DNA of 64,000 nucleotides from Trametopsis cervina (Eukaryota > Basidiomycota > Agaricomycetes > Polyporales > Irpicaceae), in assembly GCA_022385755.1 (NCBI GenBank), contig MU278350.1:129965-193964 (forward strand), in the 5' to 3' direction. Positions 1-10,986 of this stretch are shown piece by piece. The notes under the pieces were generated by a model, which saw only the letters and a list, made by a program, of their open reading frames with translations, was not told the origin of the DNA and ran no database searches. Within the stretch, counting starts at the first letter, position 1. Each line of letters opens with the position of its first letter. Made by a program: the position numbers and the translations under genes.

Positions 1-747
1 AGGATCCGATTTGATATCACCCTACAGGACGGATTCCGTTATTCGTACTCTAATTCTCTACCTCGTCAACACATGCTTGATCGTTAGGTATGTGAGAAGT
101 TCTGTATCATATGTCATGCCGTTACAGAAACGCTTTTGTGTTAGTGCTGTTGGCCTCTCATCTGTTATCACCGTATGCCACTCGTCCATATCCTCATTGT
201 GCTCCCAGCGAATCACCTATTTTCAGTATTTTGCAAAACCGGGCGCAGCATATCACTTTGCACTTGGCTCAATCTTGCCCAAACGTGTGCAATTTTCCTT
301 CTTGTATGCGAGCACGACCCACTAATGAATATCTCGCTCTCTCAGTGATGATGAACTCGCTTCTCGGTCTTTTCAACACACGCGAATACAGGAAGGATAA
401 AATGTACAATTCCCCTGAAGGTATCTCAATTCATCTTTCTCGACTTCCAACCGTTGGTCAGATGTCAGAGGTGGGGATAGAAGAAGGGTACAGTGCTTCT
501 GTCAGTGAAACAAAAGTATCATTTCGCGCAAGAAAGCTGATTACCGAGTACCTCTCAGCGTCCTAAGGTCCAGGTCAACCACGTTATCGACATAAGTTAA
601 TTGTATAAATATTCCGAACTGACGTTCATAGCCTTGAAGGAGCTCTGCTGGCGGGCCCCTTCCATTGATAAGTGACATGTAGGAGTAATGTAATGCACTA
701 TTTATGTACTAGTACTGTGTACTGATACCAACGTGTATACCGAGTTG
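1..747. other. Left-edge intergenic sequence
   Basis: Open frames here are short, rich in Cys, Ser and Tyr, and have no recognisable domain or convincing splice partners. The stretch is AT-richer than the gene bodies to the right. I see no gene I can support. Confidence 0.5.
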
Positions 748-1040
748 TTAAACGAATAAAAAAGGACTCAGCGCTGAGCACTTTCCCTCTATGACTCTAG
801 CGTCAGTAACTCACCTTGTCCTTTCCTTCTCTTCCTTGCTTATACGATACACATATTGCGGAAACGTTTCTTGATATCCTTCATATCGTGGTCTCGATCG
901 GTCAAGTTCGGTTGGCCCCCTACACATACGCATTTGGGACCCAATCCGCAGATTATATTCCGGGGAGATTGTTTGCGCAGCATAAAGGGAATTACCACAA
1001 AGTACTCACATGTTCGAGCAGGTATGATAAGCTGTCCCAT
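748..1040 (-). CDS. Possible 48-residue micro-protein in three exons
   Basis: Three minus-strand exons (about 1010-1040, 853-919 and 748-796) join in frame through GTGAGT/TAG and GTGTAT/TAG introns of 90 and 56 bp. They total exactly 49 codons including TAA. The middle exon reads GQPNLTDRDHDMKDIKKRF, which looks like real charged helical protein and not random frame. The ATG lies about 130 bp from the oppositely oriented peptidase ATG at 1170, so the two could share a promoter. I recognise no family. It could also be a relic or a 5' leader peptide. The consistent splicing is seen; that it is expressed is inference. Confidence 0.3.
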
Positions 1041-1169
1041 GCGCACTCCGCAGCCTAAGATACAGGCTGCCGTGAACGCTTCCGACAGTTCTGACTCTTG
1101 TCACGCAACCCCGCCGGTATTAGACGACTAACCAATGCACGTCATAGCAAGTCATCCCTTTCTTCCGCC

Positions 1170-4132
1170 ATGAGCTTCACCAAAGGTGGCAACGACCCCT
1201 CTGAGAAAGACTTGGAGAAACTCGACTCACGTACACACGTGCCCTCTCGATGGTCGCGCTATCGTCTCTTCCTAGGTCTCGCGTTAGGGTATGGGTTGCT
1301 TAAGGCTACAGTGTACAGCAGCACGGATTCCAATGCTGCGTCAAGAGGATGGACAGACCACACTTCCCGCAGTCAGGGTGGCCTGTCGGGGGATAAGGCT
1401 GAGGAGCTCTTCCTGTGAGTCGCACTCGAATCCGCGTAGAAAACCCGTCTGAACGCGAACGACACTAGGTCTATCCCCGACCCACAGAGTGCCTTGGCTG
1501 CCTCACGCAGATGGGCCACTCACCCGCATCTCGCTTCCTCAGATGAGGATTTCCAAGACTCTAAAGACTTCCTTAAGGTATTCCAGGACGAGCTGGGTAT
1601 CACGCCTCCGGACGCCGAACCCATCTTCCCCGCCGGTTCTGAAGCCTCGCGCAGTGCAACCCTGGGAATCCAAAATCTGACTGCGCCAGCAGCCTGGATA
1701 GATGTATACTATCCAATAATGAACACGCCTCTCGACCGCTCCCTCCAAATCATCGACAAGGATGGTAAACCACAGTGGGATGCTGACCTCGTTGAGGATG
1801 GTGACCCACTGGACCCCGAGGCGGCAAAATATAGAGACTACATTCCAACATGGCACGGCTTCAGCAAGAACGGTACAGCGGACGGACAGCTTATATACGC
1901 AGACTATGGGCGGCAAGAAGACTACGATGAGCTCGAAGCACAAGGCGGGAACCTTACGGACAAGGTGGTCTTAGTGAGATACGGATATATTTACCGCGGG
2001 CTTAAGGTTTGTCTTTGCCTTATGTTGGGTACTTCACAGATCTGATCATGCTACAGGTGAAGGGCGCGGAGGAGCGCGGTGCCGCTGCTGTGCTCATCTA
2101 TACGGACCTGCGGGACGATGGTATCGTGACTGTCGAGAATGGGTACGAACCCTACCCACATGGGCCTGCTCGCAACCCGACATCAGTACAGAGGGGTTCT
2201 GTGCAGTATATTTCTTACTACCCAGGTAAGCGAGTTTCTTGCTCTTCATGGCGAGGGGCGGTCTAGAATATAGTTGCAGGCGATCCCACGACTCCAGGGT
2301 ACCCCGCATATGAAAATGCTACACGCACTGAAGCAACTAACATTCCCAAAATTCCAAGCTTGCCTATCTCGTGGGAAAATGCTGAAGTTCTACTGAAGGA
2401 AATTTCGTCGGATTCGGATGCTCGTGTCTTGAATGGGAGAGTGAGTGAGAGGAAAGTGAAGCTCGTGAACCACGGTATGTGACTCCCTTTGGGGGCTTGA
2501 TGTAGTGCAAAATACTCAACATACAACCATCAGTTGACAATCACGTTATGCCGATTTATAACGCTATGGCGGTAATCCCAGGGCACATTCGTGACGAGAC
2601 GGTGATAGTTGGGTGTCATCGTGATGGTAAGTTGGTCTAGTTATATTACTAGATGGCGTTATTCAGAGGTATCTTTCGCAGCTTGGGTGTTGGGTGCCGC
2701 AGATCCAACCTCTGGAGCCGTATCCCTGCGTGAGATCGCGCGGGGTTACGGTGCCTTGCTCAAGCAAGGCTGGAAGCCCCTGCGAAACATCATCATTGCC
2801 AATTGGGATGCTGAAGAGGTAAGGTTTCGGCAAACTTCGCGCATGGCCTCTCATTAATGCACTCTCAGTACGGTCTTGTTGGTTCAACAGAGTGGGGCGA
2901 AGATTTCAGTGAATGGATTCAGAATAATGTTGTAGCATACCTCAATACGGGTACGCTCCAGCCTACATCTCTTTCCCCTTTACATAGCCCTGATCATTCT
3001 CCACAGATGTCTCCGCTGCAGGCTCTGTATGGAATCCCTCCGCTTCTCCTTCGCTCGCACATGCCATTAAGAGCGCTGCGCTCACAGTCCCTCACCCTAC
3101 AAAAGCGAATAAAACGCTCTGGGACGCACGAAACGACCTTGGACCGTATACCAACGGCACCGGTGACGCTGCGGTCATGCATGCCTGGTCCTCCATGGAG
3201 CAGAGCGGTTCGCTCGGAATTGAGGCTCTCGGCTCGGGCAGCGACTTCACTGTGTTTTTGCAGCGACTCGGGATCGCAAGCATGGACGAGGGGTTCGGCG
3301 GGAGTCCATTCGATGCGGTATATCACTATCACTCGATATACGACTCACAGAGATGGGAGGAATTGTACGCCGACCCAGGGTTTTACAAGCATGTTGCTGT
3401 TGCCAGACACCTTGGGCTAGTCGCACTGAGGATCGCAGATGCGGTGGTGGTGCCCTTAAATACCACGGAGTATACATTGCAGCTGGATGTGTATCTGGAC
3501 GAGTTCGTGTTTTCCACGCAAGTTCTGCTGTTGAGGTTATATCCTGACATCGGAAACATAGGATTGAAGACCTCGCAAAGTCTCTATTGATTCACTCTTC
3601 AGTCGACTTCAAGACTCTCCGGCACGCTATCCGCAGTGTACAATCCTCCAGCGCCGCACTTGATATTGAGAAGGCCATAGCCGAGGACGATTTCAAGGAC
3701 AAACTCTCCCAGCTGCCCAAACACGCGTTCAACTCCGTCACACGGTGGTGGTACCGATATCTCCATCAGTTCTTCGGTTGGACGGACCCCATCGAAGAGT
3801 TCATCAAGGCTGCAAAACGCGTCCAGCGTGTCAATGCGCGGCTCAGAGCGTTTGAGGGTGGGTTCTTGGACGAAGAAGGTATCAAGGACAGAGAGTGGTA
3901 TCGCCATCTTGGGGTCGCACCCGGCAAGTGGCTTGGTACGTCAATCATTCATTTTCTGGCTGTCAATGCGAGGATGACTGATGCTGATACATATCTATGA
4001 AAAGGTTATGGTGCTACGACACTGCCATCGATTTACGATGCGCTAGTGTACGAAAATGCGACTTACGCGCAGCATGAAGTTGATCGTGTTGCGAGGGTTA
4101 TCAACAAACTCGCAAAGGCAATCAAGCCCTGA
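1170..4132 (+). CDS. Glutamate carboxypeptidase II-like M28 metallopeptidase (Vps70/transferrin-receptor family)
   Basis: Ten exons (about 1170-1414, 1490-2006, 2057-2225, 2280-2474, 2534-2626, 2682-2818, 2869-2950, 3007-3502, 3562-3935, 4005-4132) join into 811 codons with no frame break. A single N-terminal membrane segment ([20 protein letters not shown]) predicts a type II membrane protein. A PA domain follows ([15 protein letters not shown], then [14 protein letters not shown]). The M28 zinc-peptidase core has the metal and catalytic motifs [15 protein letters not shown] and [15 protein letters not shown], and later [11 protein letters not shown] and YHYHSIYDS. The C-terminal 150 residues look like the TfR dimerisation domain. 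Yeast Vps70 and Tre1/2 share this architecture and act in vacuolar sorting and transporter turnover. The zinc and base residues are intact, so an active peptidase is likely. Its substrate is unknown. Confidence 0.9.
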
Positions 4133-4784
4133 GCTAACAGTGTGTAGGTTGAATGCGGTAATCAGTAGACTAGACGTATCCTATTCCCTGTTCAAGTTTA
4201 AACAATCGATGTCGTAAGGCTTTCTGACGTCAGTGCAAGACGACGTGGTTACGGAAGCGGATCCTCTCAAGAACCAAGTTCTATATCTTGGTTCTGTATG
4301 TCCTTGTGGGTGTCTGCCTGTGCAATCTTTCTGAAGATCTTCCTTATGAACTCGTAATGGCTTCAAGACCTGACGCTTGGCTTTGACTGCACCTCCGATC
4401 ATATGTGAAGACATGAACTTCTATGTGTGAGTCCAGGGAATGTCGCAATACCAGCACTTGTAAATTAAAAAAAGTGAAGTACGCGTGGCCCGTGGGCAGT
4501 CTCGTGATCTCGTGACCGTGTTCCGGTTTCCCAGCAAGTGTGCCGCGTGGGTGATTTGTATCCGCTTCATTCCTTCTGCTGCGCAGTTAGGCTCGAGTGC
4601 GCAGCCCACTCGTCACTCCCGCACTCCTCTCGCAAGCGATGATGAGAATTACCTTTCGCAGCCATGAACCCCCGCCCGACCGGATAGATTCCCATACACT
4701 CTGCCTGACAACTACACTCACTCACTGTGCGCCCTCCGACTTTGCCAAAACACAATACCTAGGTCATATCCGTCACAAGAAGCC
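4133..4784. other. Intergenic gap between the peptidase and the DUF6593 gene
   Basis: About 650 bp with only short, low-quality frames on both strands and no splice-consistent exon chain. It probably holds the 3' UTR of the peptidase gene and the promoter and 5' UTR of the next gene. No repeat or RNA gene was seen. Confidence 0.5.
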
Positions 4785-5662
4785 ATGACGGACCCCTCTC
4801 TTGAGATCACGACCTTGACACTCACGCCGGACAATCCCTGCAACACGACGCTCTTTGCTTCATCGGGGGACGCACTGTACTCCGTCGTGACCGAGTCGAC
4901 GAAGAAGACCACGTTCACGACAGTGAGGAACGCGGGTGACGAGATCATCGGTTCATTGGAATGGCGGGATGTCCTTCCGGATAGGGTCACAATCGGTGCC
5001 AGTGTGCAGGCTGTGTCGCTGAACGAGTGGGTGCGCAAGAGCAGAGTGCCGTTCAAGGAGTGAGTCCCGCCTGAAACGATCGTGGAAAGGTGTGCTGATG
5101 TGTGATATGTGTCCAGTTATGCAACGTTCTCAGATGAGCAGGGACGGAAGTACCGGTGGAAAGGACTCACCCCAGGCAGTTCACCTCACGTACGTCGATC
5201 GCATACAGTCTATGTATGTTATGCTTACTGCAAGACTCGTCGCAGCTATGCAGCGAGGACGATGGATATCACACCATCATCGCCCGCTTCACACGCTCCC
5301 GCCGGTTGTACATCTTGCCCACTACATCTCCAGGCCTGACCAGCCCCTCCGCAGCCACTCTGAAAGCTGAGGACGACCGTCCGCAGTTGAGCGACACCGC
5401 ATCGATGTTCTCCTTATCCCCCACTCTCACAGATACCGCGTCCATCTCGCCCACGCTCACCGACGCTTCTTCTGATCGTGGTTCAGCCCCGCAGCGGAAG
5501 GTCACCCCTGCGACACTTGAGATGCTGCCGCGTGCGAGGGAGATCCAGGACTTGGTTGTGTTGTCTCTCCTATTTCTGGAGAAAGGCAGGCGGATGAGAG
5601 ATGGAGGGGTATCGGGCGACAATGTTATGTATAGGCTGATGGCCCCGGGTGGCGCGTGTTAG
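4785..5662 (+). CDS. DUF6593 domain protein
   Basis: Three exons (4785-5059, 5117-5189, 5246-5662) give 254 residues. The N-terminal 150 residues have the features of the basidiomycete DUF6593 family: LTLTPDNPCNTTLFASSGDA, a beta-rich core with IIGSLEWRDVLPDRVTIG, WVRKSRVPFK, FSDEQGRKYRWKG, then IIARFTRSRRLYI. The fold is thought to resemble tubby-like or phospholipid-scramblase-like beta barrels, but no member has an assigned reaction. The residues after 150 (Ser/Thr/Pro-rich, with a TDTASISPTLTD-like repeat) look disordered. The last 50 residues (MLPRAREIQDLVVLSLLFLE) form the short helix found at the end of many family members. The ATG lies about 20 bp after an AT-rich leader and is the first in frame. 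Confidence 0.85.
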
Positions 5663-5831
5663 GAGGTGATGCTAGGGTGTGAACATGTATCGTAATTCCG
5701 TTCTGTATCTCATAGCTTGGATTAACCAGAGCAATACCGGTGTAGAGTAGTGTTACAGGTAGTATATATCCGAGTAGTCATACAGTTCTAGGCGTCATAT
5801 GCTGTCGCATCTTCGTCTCAGAAGGATATGA

Positions 5832-7331
5832 TTATTCTTTCTGCAACGATTTCACCAGTGCGCACTCCCTCGCCATTTCCAGCTGCTCGTCCGTCCTACA
5901 CACGAGCACCCTCTTCTGGTCTCCCTTGCTCCAAACCTCCACCACCTCTCCGTCCTGGTCTTCTACCCCCTCGTTCTTCGCTTTATCGATTCCGAACCCG
6001 AGACACTCCATCTTCTGCATCACGGTCTCCCTCAGTTCGACGCTCTTCTCCCCAATCCCACCAGAGAACACTACTGCGTCCACCTTCCCGTCCAGCTTGA
6101 GGAAATACGCTCCAGCAAAGTCCAATATGCGATCCACGAAGAGGTTGAACGCTAATGCCCATTTGTCATCCTCACCCTCTCCGTCCTTCGACTGCTGATT
6201 CTTCGCTTCAATCTCCTTCATCCTCTTGACTACCTCCCCGAAGTCTGCTGTGCCGGTGATCGCCTTCCAGCCCGATTGTTTGTTCAAGATTTCCTCCGCT
6301 TCCGTCACATGCACGTCCACCGCTTGGGATTTGTCGTGGCTCATCCGTCCAGCGCGGTTCGTATAGTGGAAGATGAGAGATGGGTCAACGCCACCCGCGC
6401 GAGTGGCGCCAGGTAGACCGGTAACGGGGGTGAGGCCCATAGATGTGTCGAGAGATTGGCCATTCTTGATAGCGCACACGGATGCTCCAGAGCCGAGATG
6501 CATGACGATGAGGTTCAAGGTGGACGGTTCCTACGAAAGTCGTGTAAACGGGCTCGTCTTAATCACAAAGGTAGAATCTTACACGCTTGAGGAAGGTAGA
6601 GACTGTGCGCAGGATATATGCGTCTGAAAGAGGTCAGCATAGCATGGGACCGGACTGTGGAAATGCACGCACAGCTCAGTCCATGGAAGCCGTATTTCTT
6701 AAGTCCTCTCTTGGTAGCTATATCCTGGTTGATTGCGTAGCTCGCGATGTGGCGGGGAATGGGTCTGTGGAAGGACGTGTCAAAGTACGCTATCGAGCTC
6801 GAATTCGGCAGAGCTTCTATGCTGGCTTTGATGACAGACAGAGCAGCGCCGTTGTGTCTGTGAAAAATGTTTAGCCCACGTAAGACGCATAGTAAATGGA
6901 ACATACAAAGGCGCAAGATCTGAGAGCTTCTCAATGTGGTGAAAGCTCTTGTTGGTGATCACGACTGGATCAAAGTAGTCGCCTCCGTGCACGACTCTAT
7001 GGCACACGCGTGCTATCTGTGAGCGGTCGATCCCAGACTGGTCCTGGAGGTAGCTCAAGAAGTGGGAGAACGCTGACGCGTGGTCGTGAATTGAGTCAAC
7101 CGATTCTTTCTTTGCTTCGCGTCCAGACGAATGTGCCGCAAGTGAGAACGAGAAGGACGCTGGTGGTGAGGATATGTCGGTGATATTCGAGACTAAGAGC
7201 AGCTCTACGGGTTCCGAGTTGGTCTGAGTCTCAGACGAACCATCCTTGACGTCTCGGTAGAGAGATATCTTGAGTGAGGAGGAGCCTGCGTTCACCGCAA
7301 GGATGAGGTCTGACGAGTCGGGCATCTTCAT
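5832..7331 (-). CDS. ack: Acetate kinase
   Basis: Four exons (7331-6907, 6857-6673, 6623-6583, 6530-5832) join into 450 codons. The protein interconverts acetyl phosphate plus ADP and acetate plus ATP, in the cytosol. ASKHA-fold motifs are in order: ILAVNAGSSSLKISLY near the start, VCHRVVHGGDYF, YFDTSFHRPIPRHIASYAI, the YGFHGLSY segment, VMHLGSGASV, the substrate loop GLTPVTGLPGATRAGGVDPS, and FSGGIGEKS near the end. In fungi this enzyme normally works with phosphoketolase (Xfp), which makes acetyl phosphate; no such gene is in the window. The protein is about 50 residues longer than bacterial AckA because of a Ser-rich insert at residues 25-85 and a charged insert before the last domain. Two Met codons (7331 and 7325) could both serve as start. 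Confidence 0.95.
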
Positions 7332-9130
7332 TCCGAACGCAATTCGAGTTGGTGTATAGAATCCATGTCAGCGCACAGAAATTGGTGGGTCGAAAGCCCT
7401 GTAATCAACTGCTCGCACCAGAGTTGTTTAGCGAAACACGGTGGTCGAAGGTCTTCAGATTGTAGAGACGGAGGTACCGTCTTTTCGATGGCCGTAGTAG
7501 AGAATAAGAGACGCAAACCGCTTCAGATAACATAAGAGTGCGTAACTCATAGCTGGAGAGTGGCCCCATCGCGGTCATTGATTGGGACTTCTTGTTACTG
7601 CACTACGCCTCCAGGTAACGTGTGACGTAACCGACAAGACTCTCGCGACTGCGCGTCTAGAGCTGGAGCGTTTTCGTCCTGCTCAGCAACTACCAAATGC
7701 AACTTACTCAAGGAACATGCCTTCGGAATAGACAAGCACAGTTATTTCACACCTGCAATAAGCCATAACATGTCTCTCATCTGCAACATAAAGTTATATC
7801 AGATCCAATTGCGGAGGAGGCCAACAATCAATGGTACCATCCCGTTCGTACATATTTGAGAACCTGAGCTAACCATCTCTCATCACCAGCATGCCTTTCA
7901 CTTCAGACACACACGCATCTCGCTTTCACTTATAACTCGCTTTCACTTATAACTCGCTTTCACTTATAACTCGCTTTCACTTATAACTCGCTTTCACTTA
8001 TAAAAACAGATATGTATCCGCCCGCAAGCCTACAGTCGTCAGGTGGTACGAACTTGCGATGTGACTTGTCTGAACTTCTCTAAGATGAGATTGTCTTTTT
8101 CTTTTGCTACCTATTAATTTTGTCGGATTCTTCAGAGCATGCGTTTTACGAATCTGAGGTAGTGCCGTCCAGTCAGAAGTGCCGGCTCTCAACGCGATCA
8201 CAACCCCGGCCACGCATTTCCATGATTCTGTCATACCGATTCGTTGCATGGATACTGATAGTACGTGTTTACAACGTACTTGACAGTAACTCACCTCGAG
8301 TTTGCTGAGAACGCTGCTACTGCCCAAGCTTGCTGATAGTGGTGTCGACTCGACGAACTTCCCAATATGTTCCGGAGCTTACAAACCTGTTCTTGATCTT
8401 CTCTCGTTGATCAGACTGCAAGTAAATCTTTGGCTTTCAAGGTTTAAACTTTGGTGGTCTCTGCTGACTGTTGACCATAGCGGTGCAACTCGTCTGTTAC
8501 GAGAAGGTTTAACGGCGCGGAGATCTGACACACTCATCAGCATGTCGTTTAGAGCGGTGTTTAGTCCGAAGACCCCGGCGCATCGAAGCTACACTTTCCA
8601 GAGGTCAGTACAATACGACACCGACTGATCTTGCGCACAGCCACTCTTACGTATTGCTGCGCTAGCTTGGCGAGTAGCTGCTCTGGCAGTTTACTGAATT
8701 CATCGCTCGAACCAATGCTGATGTTCCTCAGTAGTGTGTAGAGCACAGTACGAAGTGTGTTGACCATCCTTCCGTTTCATATGCTGCATCCGTGTGCTGT
8801 ACACTCAATCTTCATTCTTGAGTGTCGATTCTAGTGTCGTCTTGTTGCAGTAATCGTTGTCGTGAGCACATCCGGATCTGTGATGAGCGATCAGACAACA
8901 TCGAATCCGAAGATGAACGACTGCACCCGCTCACGACTACTGTAAACGCTATAGGATGGTTTGCTTCATCACCAGAACCGTCGCAATAAATATGCTGATA
9001 CCAAACTGGTGGATGATGCACAATCCTTCCCTCAGCTCTTTTCCTCCATCGCTGGTACCGTGTCTAGCTGGACTGACACAATCCTTTCGTTGATTGTCCA
9101 GTGCACCACCGATCGATCGAAATGGATTCT
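7332..9130. other. Gene-poor stretch left of the DUF6533 gene
   Basis: About 1.8 kb with no frame of convincing coding quality. It includes the promoter side of the acetate kinase gene and a perfect five-copy tandem repeat. Frames at 8302-8628 and 8561-8767 are low in predicted secondary structure and have no family resemblance. Confidence 0.5.
7919..8003. repeat. Perfect 5 x 17-bp tandem repeat
   Basis: The unit ctcgctttcacttataa occurs five times head to tail with no mismatch, making an 85-bp minisatellite. It lies in non-coding sequence 590 bp upstream of the acetate kinase start. Perfect identity implies recent expansion. Confidence 0.97.
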
Positions 9131-9132
9131 TC

Positions 9133-10808
9133 GACAATGATGCCTCCATCTATACTACAGCTATTACAGTACGTGTATACCTCTCATGAAGTGTATACAT
9201 GACAGCTGTCATCTTACTGACGCATCCACCAACTCTAGAATACCCATTAATTGCGAATTCGCCCTAGCTAGTACGCCGTCGCGTCGTATCTACACACTCA
9301 ACGTACTCACGGTTAGGGGGCTCAGCTCTGGGGCTATATGACTGGACGCTCACGCTTGAGCGAGAAATCCAGCTCATCTGGAAACGCCGGTTCAACTGGA
9401 TTTCCGTGCTGTTCTGCGTCAACCGGTATCTGCCACCGATTACATCGGCATTGATATTTTGGAAAAACCTGTCAACAATCACGTCTGGCCGAGTGAGTGC
9501 GAGTTGATGGTATTTCTCTTGCGACGTGATTGATCATGTCTGACCCGTCTGTCACAGGCGTGCGTAATCTTTCCCTTGTTTTGCGATGGCTATTGAACTC
9601 ATGATCGTACTTCTATAAACTTCTTTAGCTGTACCGCAATGGTACTCGGCCAGATGATCGTGGACATCCTCATGGGTGTCTGCGCGGCAAGTACGTCCGT
9701 CGATGTCTGTAACATATCGCACTCAACGCCCCGCACACAGTATTCTACGCGATTCAGGCGTTCGCTCTCTTCGACCGTCAGAAAATCCTCCTTCTGCTCG
9801 CCCTCGGACTCGGCTTGGCAACCCCCATTATCAGCCTGGTAAGAAGGGCTACGCCCGTGCCTTCCCCATCCCACCCAGTCTGACATAAACGTCATGGTCA
9901 CGGTGATACTAGTGCGTATGGTCAATAGCGGCCTCCCATTCACTCGACGTCAATGGCATAGGCGAGCACTGCAGCTCATTAGCAGCCCTGGTAACCGGTG
10001 CATATGACAAGTAAGCGGTTTAGTATTGCACTGTAGTCATTGCTATCCTAACGATGCTCACTTATAGCTGTAAGCGCATAGTCTCCCTACTCCGACACGG
10101 ATCTGACACGAACGCGAACAGGGCTGGTGGCCTCACGAGTCGCGTCCCTGTGCGCAAACTTCCTCATCCTGTCTCTCATTGTAATAAAGTCGCGCATTGT
10201 CGTCAAACATGCCGACGGACTATCGTTGCCTCAAATCCTGACCGAGCAAGGTAAGATCAGCACGCAGACGTTTTAGACTTCATATCACGAGCAAGTAACT
10301 GATTTATACTGCTAGGTTCTCTGTTTATGGTGTGAGCCTCCTGCCCTCTCCGCTACAAGCGCAATGCGACACTATGGAACGAACTGACCATCTTGACAGA
10401 GCGATAGCCCTGCCAAACTTTATAGCGATTGCGCTCGCAAAGATACCTGTGGTATGTCTCTGTTTCAGTTCATTCGCTTCGATGTAACTCATCTCATCTC
10501 ATCTCTTCCATCTAGCTGGAAGCTAACATCCCGTTACACAACGAGCTGTAAGCCCAACAGCCTGAGTCATAGTATCTCATGTGCTAAACTCACCAAACAT
10601 TGGTAGCACGACGTCGCTTCTTATCTCTCGGTTCATCCTGACCCTACGCGCGCAGCAAGTAGGCCACGATGAAAGCGACGGCGATGTGAGCGAGAAGAGC
10701 GCTGCAGTGCCCGTATTTCGCACCGGTAGCCTTGCGCGATTGGAGTCGGCAGGGCTGACAGTGACACCGCGGCAGGAGAGGACGATGGAAGTGTATTCTG
10801 TCATGTGA
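9133..10808 (+). CDS. DUF6533 multi-pass membrane protein
   Basis: The gene is cut into about nine small exons and no long frame shows it. Assembled segments in order: YDWTLTLEREIQLIWKRRF and VLFCVNRYLP (9330-9490), which is the defining DUF6533 signature; then VIFPFC-TAMVLGQMIVDILMG; FYAIQAFALFDRQ followed by a Leu-rich helix and ATPIISL; CVWSIAASHSLDVNGIGEHC; RVASLCANFLILSLIVIK; DGLSLPQILTEQ-GSLFM; AIALPNFIAIALAKIP; and a last exon TTSLLISRFILTLRAQQ with a Ser/Glu-rich tail ending at 10808. About seven membrane helices are expected, as in the family, whose role is unknown. The intron before TAMVLG needs a weak GTTTTG donor. The first exon (ATG ATG at about 9133) is uncertain. No inactivating break is required, so I treat it as intact. 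Confidence 0.7.
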
Positions 10809-10986
10809 AGTAAACAACGAGCACTGATTGAGGCGCTGCATTCGATGGTAGCATAGATGTGTTTTGTAGGATATGTATGGATATTTATACATTTCGGAAT
10901 GACTTCTGCCGTGTGTCCGACTTCAGAGTTCTTCGTCGTCGGAGTAAACTTCCACTTGGGTTGACCCCTGAACTGTGCACGATGAG

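Noticed and set aside
11..566. Two overlapping plus-strand frames at the left edge
   Set aside because: Composition is Cys/Ser/Tyr-rich without domains, and no splice partners were found. Overlap in two registers suggests chance.
770..781. Perfect 12-bp palindrome ctcagcgctgag
   Set aside because: Falls inside the last exon of the possible micro-gene, has no partner site, and is short enough to be chance.
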